Shown: positions 1 through 7,110 of the stretch, in pieces
Numbering within the stretch: the first letter of the stretch is position 1
Layout: each line of letters opens with the position of its first letter
From: Bacteroidota bacterium
GTDB lineage: Bacteria > Bacteroidota > Bacteroidia > Flavobacteriales > Flavobacteriaceae
Assembly: GCA_021793535.1 (NCBI GenBank)
Contig: JAJYSO010000024.1
Location: 1 to 11,095, forward strand
Direction of reading: 5' to 3'
Length of the DNA stretch: 11,095 nt
The notes under the pieces: model-generated
Database searches by the model: none
Seen by the model: only the letters and a program-made list of their open reading frames with translations
What the model was told of the DNA's origin: nothing
Translations under genes and position numbers: made by a program

Positions 1-443
1 GATCTGATGGGAAGAGTAATCGCCCGATCACAAGGCTTACCGTCTTTAAAAAAAAACTCAGGCTCTACGGCATCAATCAAGAACATATCGTCATTAAAGT
101 AAACAAAATCACTGCTGAGTCCATGTATCCGATGAAGATTGAGTTCTATGGTTCGAGAATTAAACGTGGGCAAATACTTCGAGGGAATAAAGTCTTGATG
201 ACCAACCACCTTTAGCTTAGGATGATCAGTGTTCAACCACGAGGGTAAATGTCCGTAGGTTACAAAGTAAATCTTGTCTACCCAGGGAGCAAATTGCTCC
301 ACACCTCGGAACCAGTACCTTAAGTTCTCCCAATCCCGAAATCGTGCTGCATGGGTTCCAGATTGTCCCTCTTTTCGGTATTTCCTATAATCTGAAAGCC
401 AAGCTTCGTCGTGGTTATCCACCCATGTCAATACAAAATCCAT
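1..443 (-). CDS. Stealth-family glycan phosphotransferase, N-terminal part (runs off the left edge)
   Basis: This is the N-terminal 147 codons of a Stealth protein. Stealth proteins transfer sugar-1-phosphate (hexose-1-P) units onto exopolysaccharide or capsule glycans, and the family includes bacterial capsule enzymes and eukaryotic GlcNAc-1-phosphotransferase. The protein opens with the conserved region 1 motif DFVLTWVD (residues 2-9). Conserved region 2 follows: RFRDWENLRYW, then APWVDKIYFVT, LPTFNSRTIELNLHRI, and FVYFNDDMFL with its paired Asp near the end of the visible part. The ATG at 441-443 is well supported, because an in-frame TAG lies four codons upstream and the motif begins at residue 2. 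The gene is collinear with pxpC but separated by 111 bases holding a likely promoter, so it is probably not functionally part of the 5-oxoprolinase operon. The specific glycan cannot be told from this fragment. Confidence 0.9.
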   Translation of the reverse strand, partial: MDFVLTWVDNHDEAWLSDYRKYRKEGQSGTHAARFRDWENLRYWFRGVEQFAPWVDKIYFVTYGHLPSWLNTDHPKLKVVGHQDFIPSKYLPTFNSRTIELNLHRIHGLSSDFVYFNDDMFLIDAVEPEFFFKDGKPCDRAITLPIR

Positions 444-504
444 ATCCCTCTGCTAAGTTCTTTTTTGTGTGTTCAAACCTTTAACCTCTCACCATTAAAA
501 ACCC

Positions 505-512
505 CAAAGATA
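505..512 (-). promoter_or_regulatory. Likely promoter -7 box for the Stealth gene
   Basis: Read on the minus strand, this is TATCTTTG, an exact match to the Bacteroidota -7 consensus TAnnTTTG. It would start transcription near 498 and leave a leader of roughly 55 bases before the ATG at 443. The -33 element is weak: the nearest upstream TTG is 25 bases away, longer than the usual spacing of about 19-21. The 111-base gap (444-554) shows no convincing terminator hairpin for the upstream pxp operon, so read-through is also possible. Confidence 0.45.
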
Positions 513-554
513 AAGCATACCTCCTTTATTCATTGTCCAATCCAATGCGATTTC

Positions 555-1409
555 TCATCCTTCCTCTTTCAACGCAAATCGGATCTGCTCTCCCACACTC
601 TTTTGAGCAAGGCGATCGATGCTTTGGCTTGTCAATTGCAAAACCCGGGGATAGCCACCGGTAACCTGGGCATCTCTCATTAAAATAATAAGATCTCCCG
701 CAGGGGTGTATTGGACCGTACCGGGTAGCACCGGTTGGGTAATCATTCCCGATAGATCATGGGGAAGCTTCTCCTTTATTTGATAAGCCATGCGGTTGCT
801 CGTTTCAGCAACTGAAAAAAGGGTATTTAAAAGACGCGTCTGCGCATCTGTGGATAAAACTTGCCATTCCGGGCCCGGATACACTTCCAGTTGCTTCGAT
901 AAATAACGGGCATCATCGAACCTAAGACGAGCATGATGAACCTTAGGTACTCTTTTTTTTTCTTGAATGGGTAGGTGGTGCTTTTTAGAAAGCTGCCGTG
1001 GGGTAAGCGGAAAATAAAAGCTTCGGCTCCCCAATACCTTTGCCGTTTGAAACCCTCCTTTTACCGCCAAATACACCCGCACCCCTCGGGTAACGCGAGA
1101 AATGCGCAGCTTCTGGTTTTTCAAAACGCGATAGGGTCGGTTGATCAACATCTTCTTCTGATCCAAAAGAATATCGGCGCCCAATCCAGAGACTGCAATC
1201 ATCGTTTCGCTCATAAACTGTAGACAAGGGCCCTGCAAGGTTATTTCCATAACAGCAGCCTCCGGATCATTTCCCAACAACAAGTTTGCAAAACTTGTGC
1301 TGTATCGATCCATCACACCACTTACCGGCACGCCATATCGAGCATAGCCAAATCGCCCCCGATCCTGTATGGAGGAAAATAATCCGGCAGATAAAATTTG
1401 AATGCTCAT
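555..1409 (-). CDS. pxpC: 5-oxoprolinase subunit PxpC (KipA/AHS2 family)
   Basis: Subunit C of the cytoplasmic ATP-dependent 5-oxoprolinase PxpABC, which opens 5-oxoproline to L-glutamate. The family (AHS2, biotin-dependent carboxyltransferase-like) is shown by SIQDRGRFGYARYGVPVSG (residues 13-31), ANLLLGN (41-47), RVYLAVKGGF (111-120), VLGSRS (125-130), SNRMAYQI (204-211) and DAQVTGGYP (246-254). At 284 residues it is somewhat shorter than the roughly 310 usual for the family. The conserved Gly-rich GIGG..GR.L..GD stretch that normally follows LGSRS is replaced by a Lys/Arg/His-rich segment (136-155). The start ATG overlaps the pxpB stop as ATGA, which implies translational coupling. Older annotations call this family KipA, an antagonist of the kinase inhibitor KipI, or an allophanate hydrolase-like domain. 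The full pxpABC set makes 5-oxoprolinase the better call. Confidence 0.93.
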   Translation of the reverse strand: MSIQILSAGLFSSIQDRGRFGYARYGVPVSGVMDRYSTSFANLLLGNDPEAAVMEITLQGPCLQFMSETMIAVSGLGADILLDQKKMLINRPYRVLKNQKLRISRVTRGVRVYLAVKGGFQTAKVLGSRSFYFPLTPRQLSKKHHLPIQEKKRVPKVHHARLRFDDARYLSKQLEVYPGPEWQVLSTDAQTRLLNTLFSVAETSNRMAYQIKEKLPHDLSGMITQPVLPGTVQYTPAGDLIILMRDAQVTGGYPRVLQLTSQSIDRLAQKSVGEQIRFALKEEG

Positions 1410-2137
1410 ATAAAATAGGGTTCTGATTTCCAGGTAAAGGACCCGGTCCGCACAGCGGCTTTAAGTGCTTGGTATTCCGACAGGGAAACCGCCGTAAATT
1501 TCAATTTGTCTCCAGCCGAAAAAGCTGATGGCGGGTTTTGATCAACACTAAACAAGGGCACTGGACAATTTCCGATGATCTGCCACCCTCCAGCGGAATG
1601 CTGGGGGTAAATCCCTGTTTGATGTTCAGCCAGACCTACCGCTCCTTTGTCCACCTTTAGCCGCGGCTTGCCTTTACGTGCGACTGTCAATGCCGGATCC
1701 AGCCCCCCTAAATATAAAAACCCAGGTAAAAATCCCTGAAAATAAACCGTGTAGAGAGGAGCAGTATGTTTTTGGATAAGCTCCTGTGTATGCATGGCCT
1801 TCCGTCTAGATACTTCCTCTAGGTCCCATCCCATGCTTGGATGGTAGCAAACCGGAAGCGTATGACAGGTAACTTGGTGTATAGGTTCTTCGGGTACCTC
1901 CCGTAATCTTTGCAGGATACGCCCTTTCTCTTCTTTAAAGTCCTGAATAGGGGACGCGTATTTAAGCAGCAGGGCATCATAAGTATTCAAAACTTCTGTC
2001 TCTTGAAAAGAGCGTGTTAAAAAGGCCTTAATCCGCAACAACTCATACAAAAATTCCGTTTGGATCCCCACTTCCCAACGGATGAGAATTGCCTGTTCTC
2101 CAAAGCTATCGATAACTGGAACTTTAAAACGTTTCAT
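1406..2137 (-). CDS. pxpB: 5-oxoprolinase subunit PxpB (KipI/AHS1 family)
   Basis: Subunit B of the 5-oxoprolinase complex, working with PxpC as the paired AHS1/AHS2 domains. Diagnostic segments are FGEQAILIRWE near the N-terminus (residues 12-22), the family core GFLPGFLYLGGLDP (135-148), TGIYPQHSAGGWQIIG (174-189) and PVPLF (192-196). The length of 243 residues is normal. The canonical GRTP before the last motif reads GNCP here, and the VPAGSV segment reads VDKGAV, so the protein is divergent but has all the main blocks. The ATG overlaps the pxpA stop by 4 bases (ATGA), and the gene's own stop overlaps the pxpC start in the same way. In Bacillus the homologue KipI also inhibits sporulation kinase A. 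Nothing here suggests that role in a non-sporulating bacterium. Confidence 0.93.
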   Translation of the reverse strand: MKRFKVPVIDSFGEQAILIRWEVGIQTEFLYELLRIKAFLTRSFQETEVLNTYDALLLKYASPIQDFKEEKGRILQRLREVPEEPIHQVTCHTLPVCYHPSMGWDLEEVSRRKAMHTQELIQKHTAPLYTVYFQGFLPGFLYLGGLDPALTVARKGKPRLKVDKGAVGLAEHQTGIYPQHSAGGWQIIGNCPVPLFSVDQNPPSAFSAGDKLKFTAVSLSEYQALKAAVRTGSFTWKSEPYFI

Positions 2138-2874
2138 TTGAAAATACGAATGTGGTGCTCCGTTAATTTTTCATAGACATACTGTAAAATTTCAACTGCA
2201 TTTTCAGTATCGCTATGCAGACAAACCGTATCAAAATCTGCGTGTAAACGCTGGTTGTTTATCGTAAAGATCGAATTGGTCATGGCCAAAGAAAGTGCCC
2301 GCTTAAAAACGGCCTCTTTCGTTTGTAAAACAGCTCCCGGCCTCTTCCGAGCGACCAAACTAAAATCAGCATTGTACCCCCGATCCATAAATCCTTCTGT
2401 CCAGACCTTCAGCTTCCCTTTTGCCAGATCCCTAACCACCGCTTGGGGCGGCGCAAAGAGAATCAGGTGATCATCGACTTCCACAATACTGTTGACCACA
2501 ACGGCAGCTTTTGCACTGTCCTTGACAATATCGTTATAAAGTGCTCCATGGGGTTTTACATGGTGCAGCTGTCCTCCTCTTTTTTCTGTCTGAGCTTTGA
2601 TGCGCAAAATTTGTTCAATAAGCGTATGTTGAAGAGCATCCAGAGAAATGTCCATTGTTTTTCGGCCAAAGTTTTCCCGATCCGGGTAGGCCGGATGGGC
2701 TCCTATTTTAACCCCATGGTTCATCGCTAATTCCACGGTATGCGCTATACTTTGTAAATCTCCATAATGCCCACCGCAGGCAATGTTGCACGCCGATAAA
2801 AAAGGCATTAACTCTGCATCAGCTCCCCCACCTTCTCCCAAATCACAATTGATGTGGATTACGTTCTTATTCAT
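2134..2874 (-). CDS. pxpA: 5-oxoprolinase subunit PxpA (LamB/YcsF family)
   Basis: Subunit A of 5-oxoprolinase, a LamB/YcsF-family protein. The family blocks are all present: INCDLGEG (residues 8-15), NIACGGHYGD (30-39), GAHPAYPDRENFGRK (58-72), HVKPHGALYN (105-114), and EGFMDRGYNADFSLVARKRPGAV in the C-terminal third. The length of 246 residues is typical. The usual ACGFHAGD block reads ACGGHYGD here, keeping the His and Asp. The start follows the peptidase stop by 3 bases as TAGGAGATG. The AGGAG core thus overlaps the upstream stop and abuts the ATG, closer than an efficient Shine-Dalgarno should be, so re-initiation by ribosomes finishing the peptidase gene is plausible. No alternative start fits, because the first family motif begins at residue 8. 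Confidence 0.95.
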   Translation of the reverse strand: MNKNVIHINCDLGEGGGADAELMPFLSACNIACGGHYGDLQSIAHTVELAMNHGVKIGAHPAYPDRENFGRKTMDISLDALQHTLIEQILRIKAQTEKRGGQLHHVKPHGALYNDIVKDSAKAAVVVNSIVEVDDHLILFAPPQAVVRDLAKGKLKVWTEGFMDRGYNADFSLVARKRPGAVLQTKEAVFKRALSLAMTNSIFTINNQRLHADFDTVCLHSDTENAVEILQYVYEKLTEHHIRIFK

Positions 2875-2877
2875 CTC

Positions 2878-5442
2878 CTATTTTTTTAACTTCTGAGCCC
2901 TTCTCAAATTATCGGTTGCTTGTAGTATCTTCTCTTTCAGCTTGGGATTCAACTCCTTATGAGCTTCCAAGAAATCCTGTACGAGTTGGTTGGCAGTAGC
3001 CGAATTATACTGACTGAAGTTTGCCTGAACCCAACGCTCGGGAAAAAACAAGGAACCCGTTCGTTGAATCTCCGGTAACCAAGCCAATGCCTGCTCCAAA
3101 TATTTCTCAGTATCCTTTTGACGCAAGGGATGATGAAGCAAACGCAAGGCTTCCAAAATTGCTGCCTCATCCGTTCTGTTCTTTTGTTCTTTTAAACTTT
3201 TAAAAAAATTATCCCGAACCAGAGCCTTCGTGGACAATGCCGGACGAATGATTTGAAAACGTCTCTTTCGATCCGGATTTTGAATGCGCTCCAACTGCTG
3301 ATCCAACAATCCAGGAAATTCTTTCCTCAGCAATAGGGCATATCCCAATTCCGTATAATCCTCTTCCCGCAAATGAATCCCCTGTGGAGGCCTTTGTTTT
3401 TCCCATACGGCATACAGTCGTTCCAGCGCATCGGAAGACTCAAATACCCGCTCATAAATTTTAAACAATTCCTTCTTGTTGTTTGACGGGGTTTGGTACT
3501 GTAGGGCTTCCCAAATTTTCTCTTCAAGATTGGCATTGACCGCTTTGCGCATTTCCGGCCCCATAAAAACCCAGTAAATCTTGGCTATATAATTTCCAAG
3601 CAGTGCAATATTTCGTTCTTTCTGTTCTTTTTTCAAGCCCGAAAGAAAGACATTCAAAACGGCTCCTGGAGTCAAATACCTTCCTTCGAGCATGTTTTCG
3701 TACATTGTGATGTATTGTGCCGCGCGATTATAGGCATCGGAGAGGTTCCACATTTCTTGAAACCCATAAGCATGTCCGGGCATCACACCATACCCAAGCC
3801 CTGTGGTGTTATACCATATTAATAGAGGCAAATCCGCTCCTTTTACTTCTTCGATAGACTGGTTTTGCACGGTATCCTTCACTCGAATAACCCGGGTACT
3901 ATCCGGATAGACCAAGCCAATAGAAAAGGATTGTGGCCATACCCTGTCTTGACCGGACAAATCAACTTGTCGAAGATACAAGGCTTTGATTTTATCGCCT
4001 TCATTCACCAAAGAATCCTTAAACACAGGACGACCTGGGGTATTCACCCAGACTTCATTCCAAGAAAGAAGGTCTTCCGTTGTTTCTTGATTTAAGATAT
4101 GGATTAAATCATCCCAAGTGGCGTTGTCAAAAGCATATTTCTTTAAGTATTTTCGCAAGCCTCTTTGAAAATTATCCACTCCCATTAAAGATTCCAGTTG
4201 TTGCATCATAATGGGAGCCTTCTGATAAATAATGGCACCATACATGCTATTAGCATCTTGTAAGTTGTCCAATTGAGCATGAATAGGGTTTGCGCCCGAA
4301 GTACGATCCACGGCATAGGCTCCGGGAAAATGATCCACAATAAACTTGAGCTGGCTCTCTGCAGCATCTTCCTGATCCGCAGTAGCTTTACCGGCCATAA
4401 AGTTAGCATATACCTCTTTAGTCCACACATCGTCGAACCAATTCATGGTCACCATATCTCCAAACCATTGGTGAGCAACCTCATGAGCAATGAGATGATC
4501 TCGGGAATCCAATTGGTTTTGTGTGGCCTCATTTGGCAAAAACAAGGTGGAGTGTTTCAACAAAATGGCCCCCGGGTGCTCCATCCCTCCAAATTGAAAA
4601 TCGGGAATGGAAACCATTCCATACTCTTGAAAAGGGTAAGGAATACCCGTCCATTGCTCATAAAAAGAAATGTACTTTTTATAATCTTCAAAAATCCTAT
4701 CCACACTCGCCTCAATCTTTTCTTTATCCGACTCGCGATAAAACAATGATATTGTTTTCCCTCTCCAAGACGAAGTAGCGATCTGAAACTTCCCGGCTAC
4801 AAAAGAAAAGAGGTAAGTGGGTAATTTCTGGGTTGTCGAAAAATGATACACCTTATGTGTCTCTCCTTTTTCCACTTGTTCCACAGCCCCGTTGGCTATT
4901 GCTTCCCAGTCAGCGGGGATCGTCAATTGTAACTTAAAGGTAGCTTTTAAATTCGGCTGTTCAAAATTTGGAAAGGCAGATCGTGCACGATCCGGAACAA
5001 AAAGCGTATACAAGTATCCCTCTCGTCGATTTAAGGCTTCATTGCCCGCAACGAACTCATAGACCACCGTATTGACCCCTTCTTTTAGCTGGTCGTCTGG
5101 CAATAGAATATGTTCTTTTTCAAAATCAATTGAGGCTTCAACTCCATTTACTTTTAAGGCTTTGAGTTGATCAGGCTCCCCCTTAAAGTCCATCAATAAA
5201 GGTCCGCTAGCCTCCGATTTGGCATAGGTAAACTGCACCTGTTCATTGCCGACAATGGCATCTTCCTTATCCTCGGGAATGATAAAATGAAGCCTATACT
5301 TTACATCCGACAAAACTTCCTTTCGAGCCTTGGCTAATTCCCAGGAAACACCTTCCTCAAGAAGGGCCCCCTTTTTCGGATTGGGGTGACAGGCCAATAG
5401 TAAACTGGAACAAAGCGCCAGCCATACAAATGTTCTTTTCAA
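2878..5442 (-). CDS. M1-family zinc metallopeptidase lipoprotein (aminopeptidase N-like)
   Basis: An 854-residue M1 peptidase, predicted to act in the periplasm or at the outer membrane. Residues 1-18 form a lipoprotein signal ending LLAC, with Cys18 the expected lipidated residue. The substrate-binding motif is GGMEH (285-289) in place of the classical GAMEN. The zinc site is HEVAH (320-324) plus Glu343 in WTKE, with the exact HExxH-x18-E spacing. Tyr406 (IIYQKAP), 86 residues after the first His, fits the transition-state Tyr. The start codon is TTG at 5440-5442: an in-frame TAA lies five codons upstream, and the next in-frame ATG (codon 84) would lose the signal peptide. The gene follows the transporter by 37 bases and ends 3 bases before pxpA, so it is most likely co-transcribed with the 5-oxoprolinase genes. 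Substrate specificity cannot be read from the sequence. A pyroglutamyl-peptidase role is possible, because mammalian pyroglutamyl-peptidase II belongs to M1. Confidence 0.93.
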   Translation of the reverse strand: MKRTFVWLALCSSLLLACHPNPKKGALLEEGVSWELAKARKEVLSDVKYRLHFIIPEDKEDAIVGNEQVQFTYAKSEASGPLLMDFKGEPDQLKALKVNGVEASIDFEKEHILLPDDQLKEGVNTVVYEFVAGNEALNRREGYLYTLFVPDRARSAFPNFEQPNLKATFKLQLTIPADWEAIANGAVEQVEKGETHKVYHFSTTQKLPTYLFSFVAGKFQIATSSWRGKTISLFYRESDKEKIEASVDRIFEDYKKYISFYEQWTGIPYPFQEYGMVSIPDFQFGGMEHPGAILLKHSTLFLPNEATQNQLDSRDHLIAHEVAHQWFGDMVTMNWFDDVWTKEVYANFMAGKATADQEDAAESQLKFIVDHFPGAYAVDRTSGANPIHAQLDNLQDANSMYGAIIYQKAPIMMQQLESLMGVDNFQRGLRKYLKKYAFDNATWDDLIHILNQETTEDLLSWNEVWVNTPGRPVFKDSLVNEGDKIKALYLRQVDLSGQDRVWPQSFSIGLVYPDSTRVIRVKDTVQNQSIEEVKGADLPLLIWYNTTGLGYGVMPGHAYGFQEMWNLSDAYNRAAQYITMYENMLEGRYLTPGAVLNVFLSGLKKEQKERNIALLGNYIAKIYWVFMGPEMRKAVNANLEEKIWEALQYQTPSNNKKELFKIYERVFESSDALERLYAVWEKQRPPQGIHLREEDYTELGYALLLRKEFPGLLDQQLERIQNPDRKRRFQIIRPALSTKALVRDNFFKSLKEQKNRTDEAAILEALRLLHHPLRQKDTEKYLEQALAWLPEIQRTGSLFFPERWVQANFSQYNSATANQLVQDFLEAHKELNPKLKEKILQATDNLRRAQKLKK

Positions 5443-5479
5443 AACGTTTTTATTTTAAAGTTAAACAGCATCTTATGCT

Positions 5480-6712
5480 CTATATATTCAAGATAAACTC
5501 ATAAAGGGTATATACACTCAAATAAGCCATCACCAAAACCACAACGCCTCCAAATGCAGCTTGCCATTTGGGATGTTTATAAGTCCCTACAATGCTTTTC
5601 TTATATGCCGCGATTAGCATAGGGCCCAAGGTTAACGGTAGAACTAATCCGTTTAAAGTACCGGCAATAATCAACGTTTGTACCGGACGACCCACAGTGA
5701 TGAAAATAACCGTGGAGACCACAATCATCAAGATAATTAGTTTATTTTGAAGTTGTGCAACTTTAGGACTAAAAATCCGTAAAAAAGTAACGGAAGTATA
5801 GGCCGCTCCAACAACCGAAGAGATTGCAGCTGCCCACATCACCAGCCCAAATATAAAGTATCCTGTTTGGCCAGATGCCTGTTCGAAAACAGAAGCTACC
5901 GGATTGGATGCCAACAATTGGGCACCTTGCGACACCACGCCCAAAACAGCTAAAAACAGCGCCACTCTGATAATTCCGGTAACGCCTATTCCCATCAAAG
6001 AAGCCTTTGAAACCGGGGCGACCATCTTGGCACCATGAACCCCAGCATCCAAGAGACGATGAGCTCCGGAAAAAGTAATATATCCTCCTACACTTCCCCC
6101 TACCAAAGTCACAATAGCCAAAATCACTCCTTTATCGAAGTGCTGGGGAGCAAGAGTTCTTTTAGCAGCTTCCGCAACCGGAGGGGAGGATTTTGCAGCC
6201 ACGTACACAATTAATAAGATCAAGAGTATCCCTGCATACTGCACAAATTTATCCATAATGTGTCCGGCCTCTTTAAACAAAAAAATACCAATTGCAATGG
6301 CCGCACTAATCACAGCAGCCAACTTAATCGGGATTCCCGTCATTACCTCCAACCCCAATCCGGTCCCGGCAATATTTCCAACGTTAAAGGCCAATCCTCC
6401 CAAAGCAACAATCAACGAAACCGCAATACCCAATCCGGGAACAATCTCGTTGGCAATGTCCTGCCCTCTCCTATTGGAAACGGTAATAATGCGCCAAATA
6501 TTCAATTGGGCACCAATATCCAACAGAATCGAAATAAAAATGACAAAAGCAAAGTTAGCCCCTAACTCCTGCGTAAAAACGGTCGTCTGCGTTAAAAAAC
6601 CTGGACCGATGGCAGATAAACCCATCAAAAAAACAGCGCCCAAGATAGCCTCTCGCTTTGCTTTATTCAGCTTCATATAAAAACGGGTATTGTCTTTTCC
6701 ATAGTGTTCCAC
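5480..6712 (-). CDS. NRAMP-family transporter, non-canonical (YcsG-like)
   Basis: An integral inner-membrane protein of up to 410 residues with about 11 hydrophobic helices, matching the LeuT-fold NRAMP family. TM1 carries AIGPGFL (34-40), as in NRAMPs, but the metal-binding DPGN that should follow is TQEL (47-50). The TM6 MPH motif is also missing, in a segment reading GGSVGGYITFSGAHRL (205-220). The usual Mn/Fe ligands are therefore absent and the substrate is probably different. The longest frame begins at a GTG (6710-6712). An ATG at 6674-6676 (MKLNKAKR, 398 residues) starts closer to the first helix and is at least as likely. It is the first gene of the apparent operon with the M1 peptidase and pxpABC. 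Bacillus subtilis has the NRAMP-like ycsG in its pxpA/ycsF cluster, so the link is conserved across phyla. Uptake of 5-oxoproline or a related compound is an inference. Confidence 0.88.
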   Translation of the reverse strand: MEHYGKDNTRFYMKLNKAKREAILGAVFLMGLSAIGPGFLTQTTVFTQELGANFAFVIFISILLDIGAQLNIWRIITVSNRRGQDIANEIVPGLGIAVSLIVALGGLAFNVGNIAGTGLGLEVMTGIPIKLAAVISAAIAIGIFLFKEAGHIMDKFVQYAGILLILLIVYVAAKSSPPVAEAAKRTLAPQHFDKGVILAIVTLVGGSVGGYITFSGAHRLLDAGVHGAKMVAPVSKASLMGIGVTGIIRVALFLAVLGVVSQGAQLLASNPVASVFEQASGQTGYFIFGLVMWAAAISSVVGAAYTSVTFLRIFSPKVAQLQNKLIILMIVVSTVIFITVGRPVQTLIIAGTLNGLVLPLTLGPMLIAAYKKSIVGTYKHPKWQAAFGGVVVLVMAYLSVYTLYEFILNI

Positions 6713-7110
6713 ATAAAAAATGAACAGTTAGTTTGCCACTCATCTACCAACACCTTCAATCCCCACTATACCTTATTCCATTTTATTTTTTATCGCATTA
6801 AATAGTTGTCAAAGGAGATACAATAACAGGATCTACCTCTTGAGGTTTACAGGTTAAAACTATGAAAAATTGGGATGCACTCCCTTAAGAGCATCTTCTT
6901 TTTTTATTTCCAAATTAAATTATTATCGAAAATTCCTCCTCGTCCGATTGCTCAATCCATCTTATTTCCTCTATTTTTTCACCCCCACAAGAGCAATGTT
7001 TCCCTTTTTCCCTTCTCTTTAGTCTCCCAAACTCACAAATTATCGCACCGGCTTGGGGATTATTTTGTAGATTTACGACGGTTCAAAAATTCAATTCAAA
7101 ACAAGTTCTC
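6713..7110. other. Divergent intergenic region (398 bases), no gene seen
   Basis: This spacer must hold promoters for the leftward transporter-peptidase-pxp operon and the rightward S9 peptidase gene. From about 6886 to 7020 the plus strand is strongly pyrimidine-rich, with long T and C runs. Open frames here start arbitrarily and encode low-complexity peptides, so none is called. A minus-strand frame of about 60 codons lacks any ATG. No exact TAnnTTTG box is visible for the leftward operon. ACCTC-TT-GAGGT at 6835-6846 is a small perfect inverted repeat that could bind a regulator, but it is short enough to be chance. Confidence 0.6.
7068..7075 (+). promoter_or_regulatory. Possible -7 box for the S9 peptidase gene
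   Basis: TAGATTTA matches the Bacteroidota -7 consensus TAnnTTTG except for the last base, and lies within TTTTGTAGATTTAC. It would give a leader of about 30 bases before the ATG at 7111. No TTG sits at the right distance for a -33 element (the nearest, 7053-7055, is 12 bases away), so this is a weak call. Confidence 0.3.

Noticed and set aside
411..683. Plus-strand 90-codon open frame
   Set aside because: It lies antisense to the pxpC 3' end and the Stealth gene start, has no recognisable motif, and has a composition typical of a shadow frame.
4273..4749. Plus-strand 158-codon open frame inside the M1 gene
   Set aside because: It is antisense to the conserved zinc-site region of the peptidase, whose motifs are unambiguous. 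Its openness follows from the codon use of the real gene.
6835..6846. ACCTC-TT-GAGGT inverted repeat as an operator in the divergent region
   Set aside because: There are only five bases per arm and no second copy or aligned promoter, so it is not supported beyond chance.
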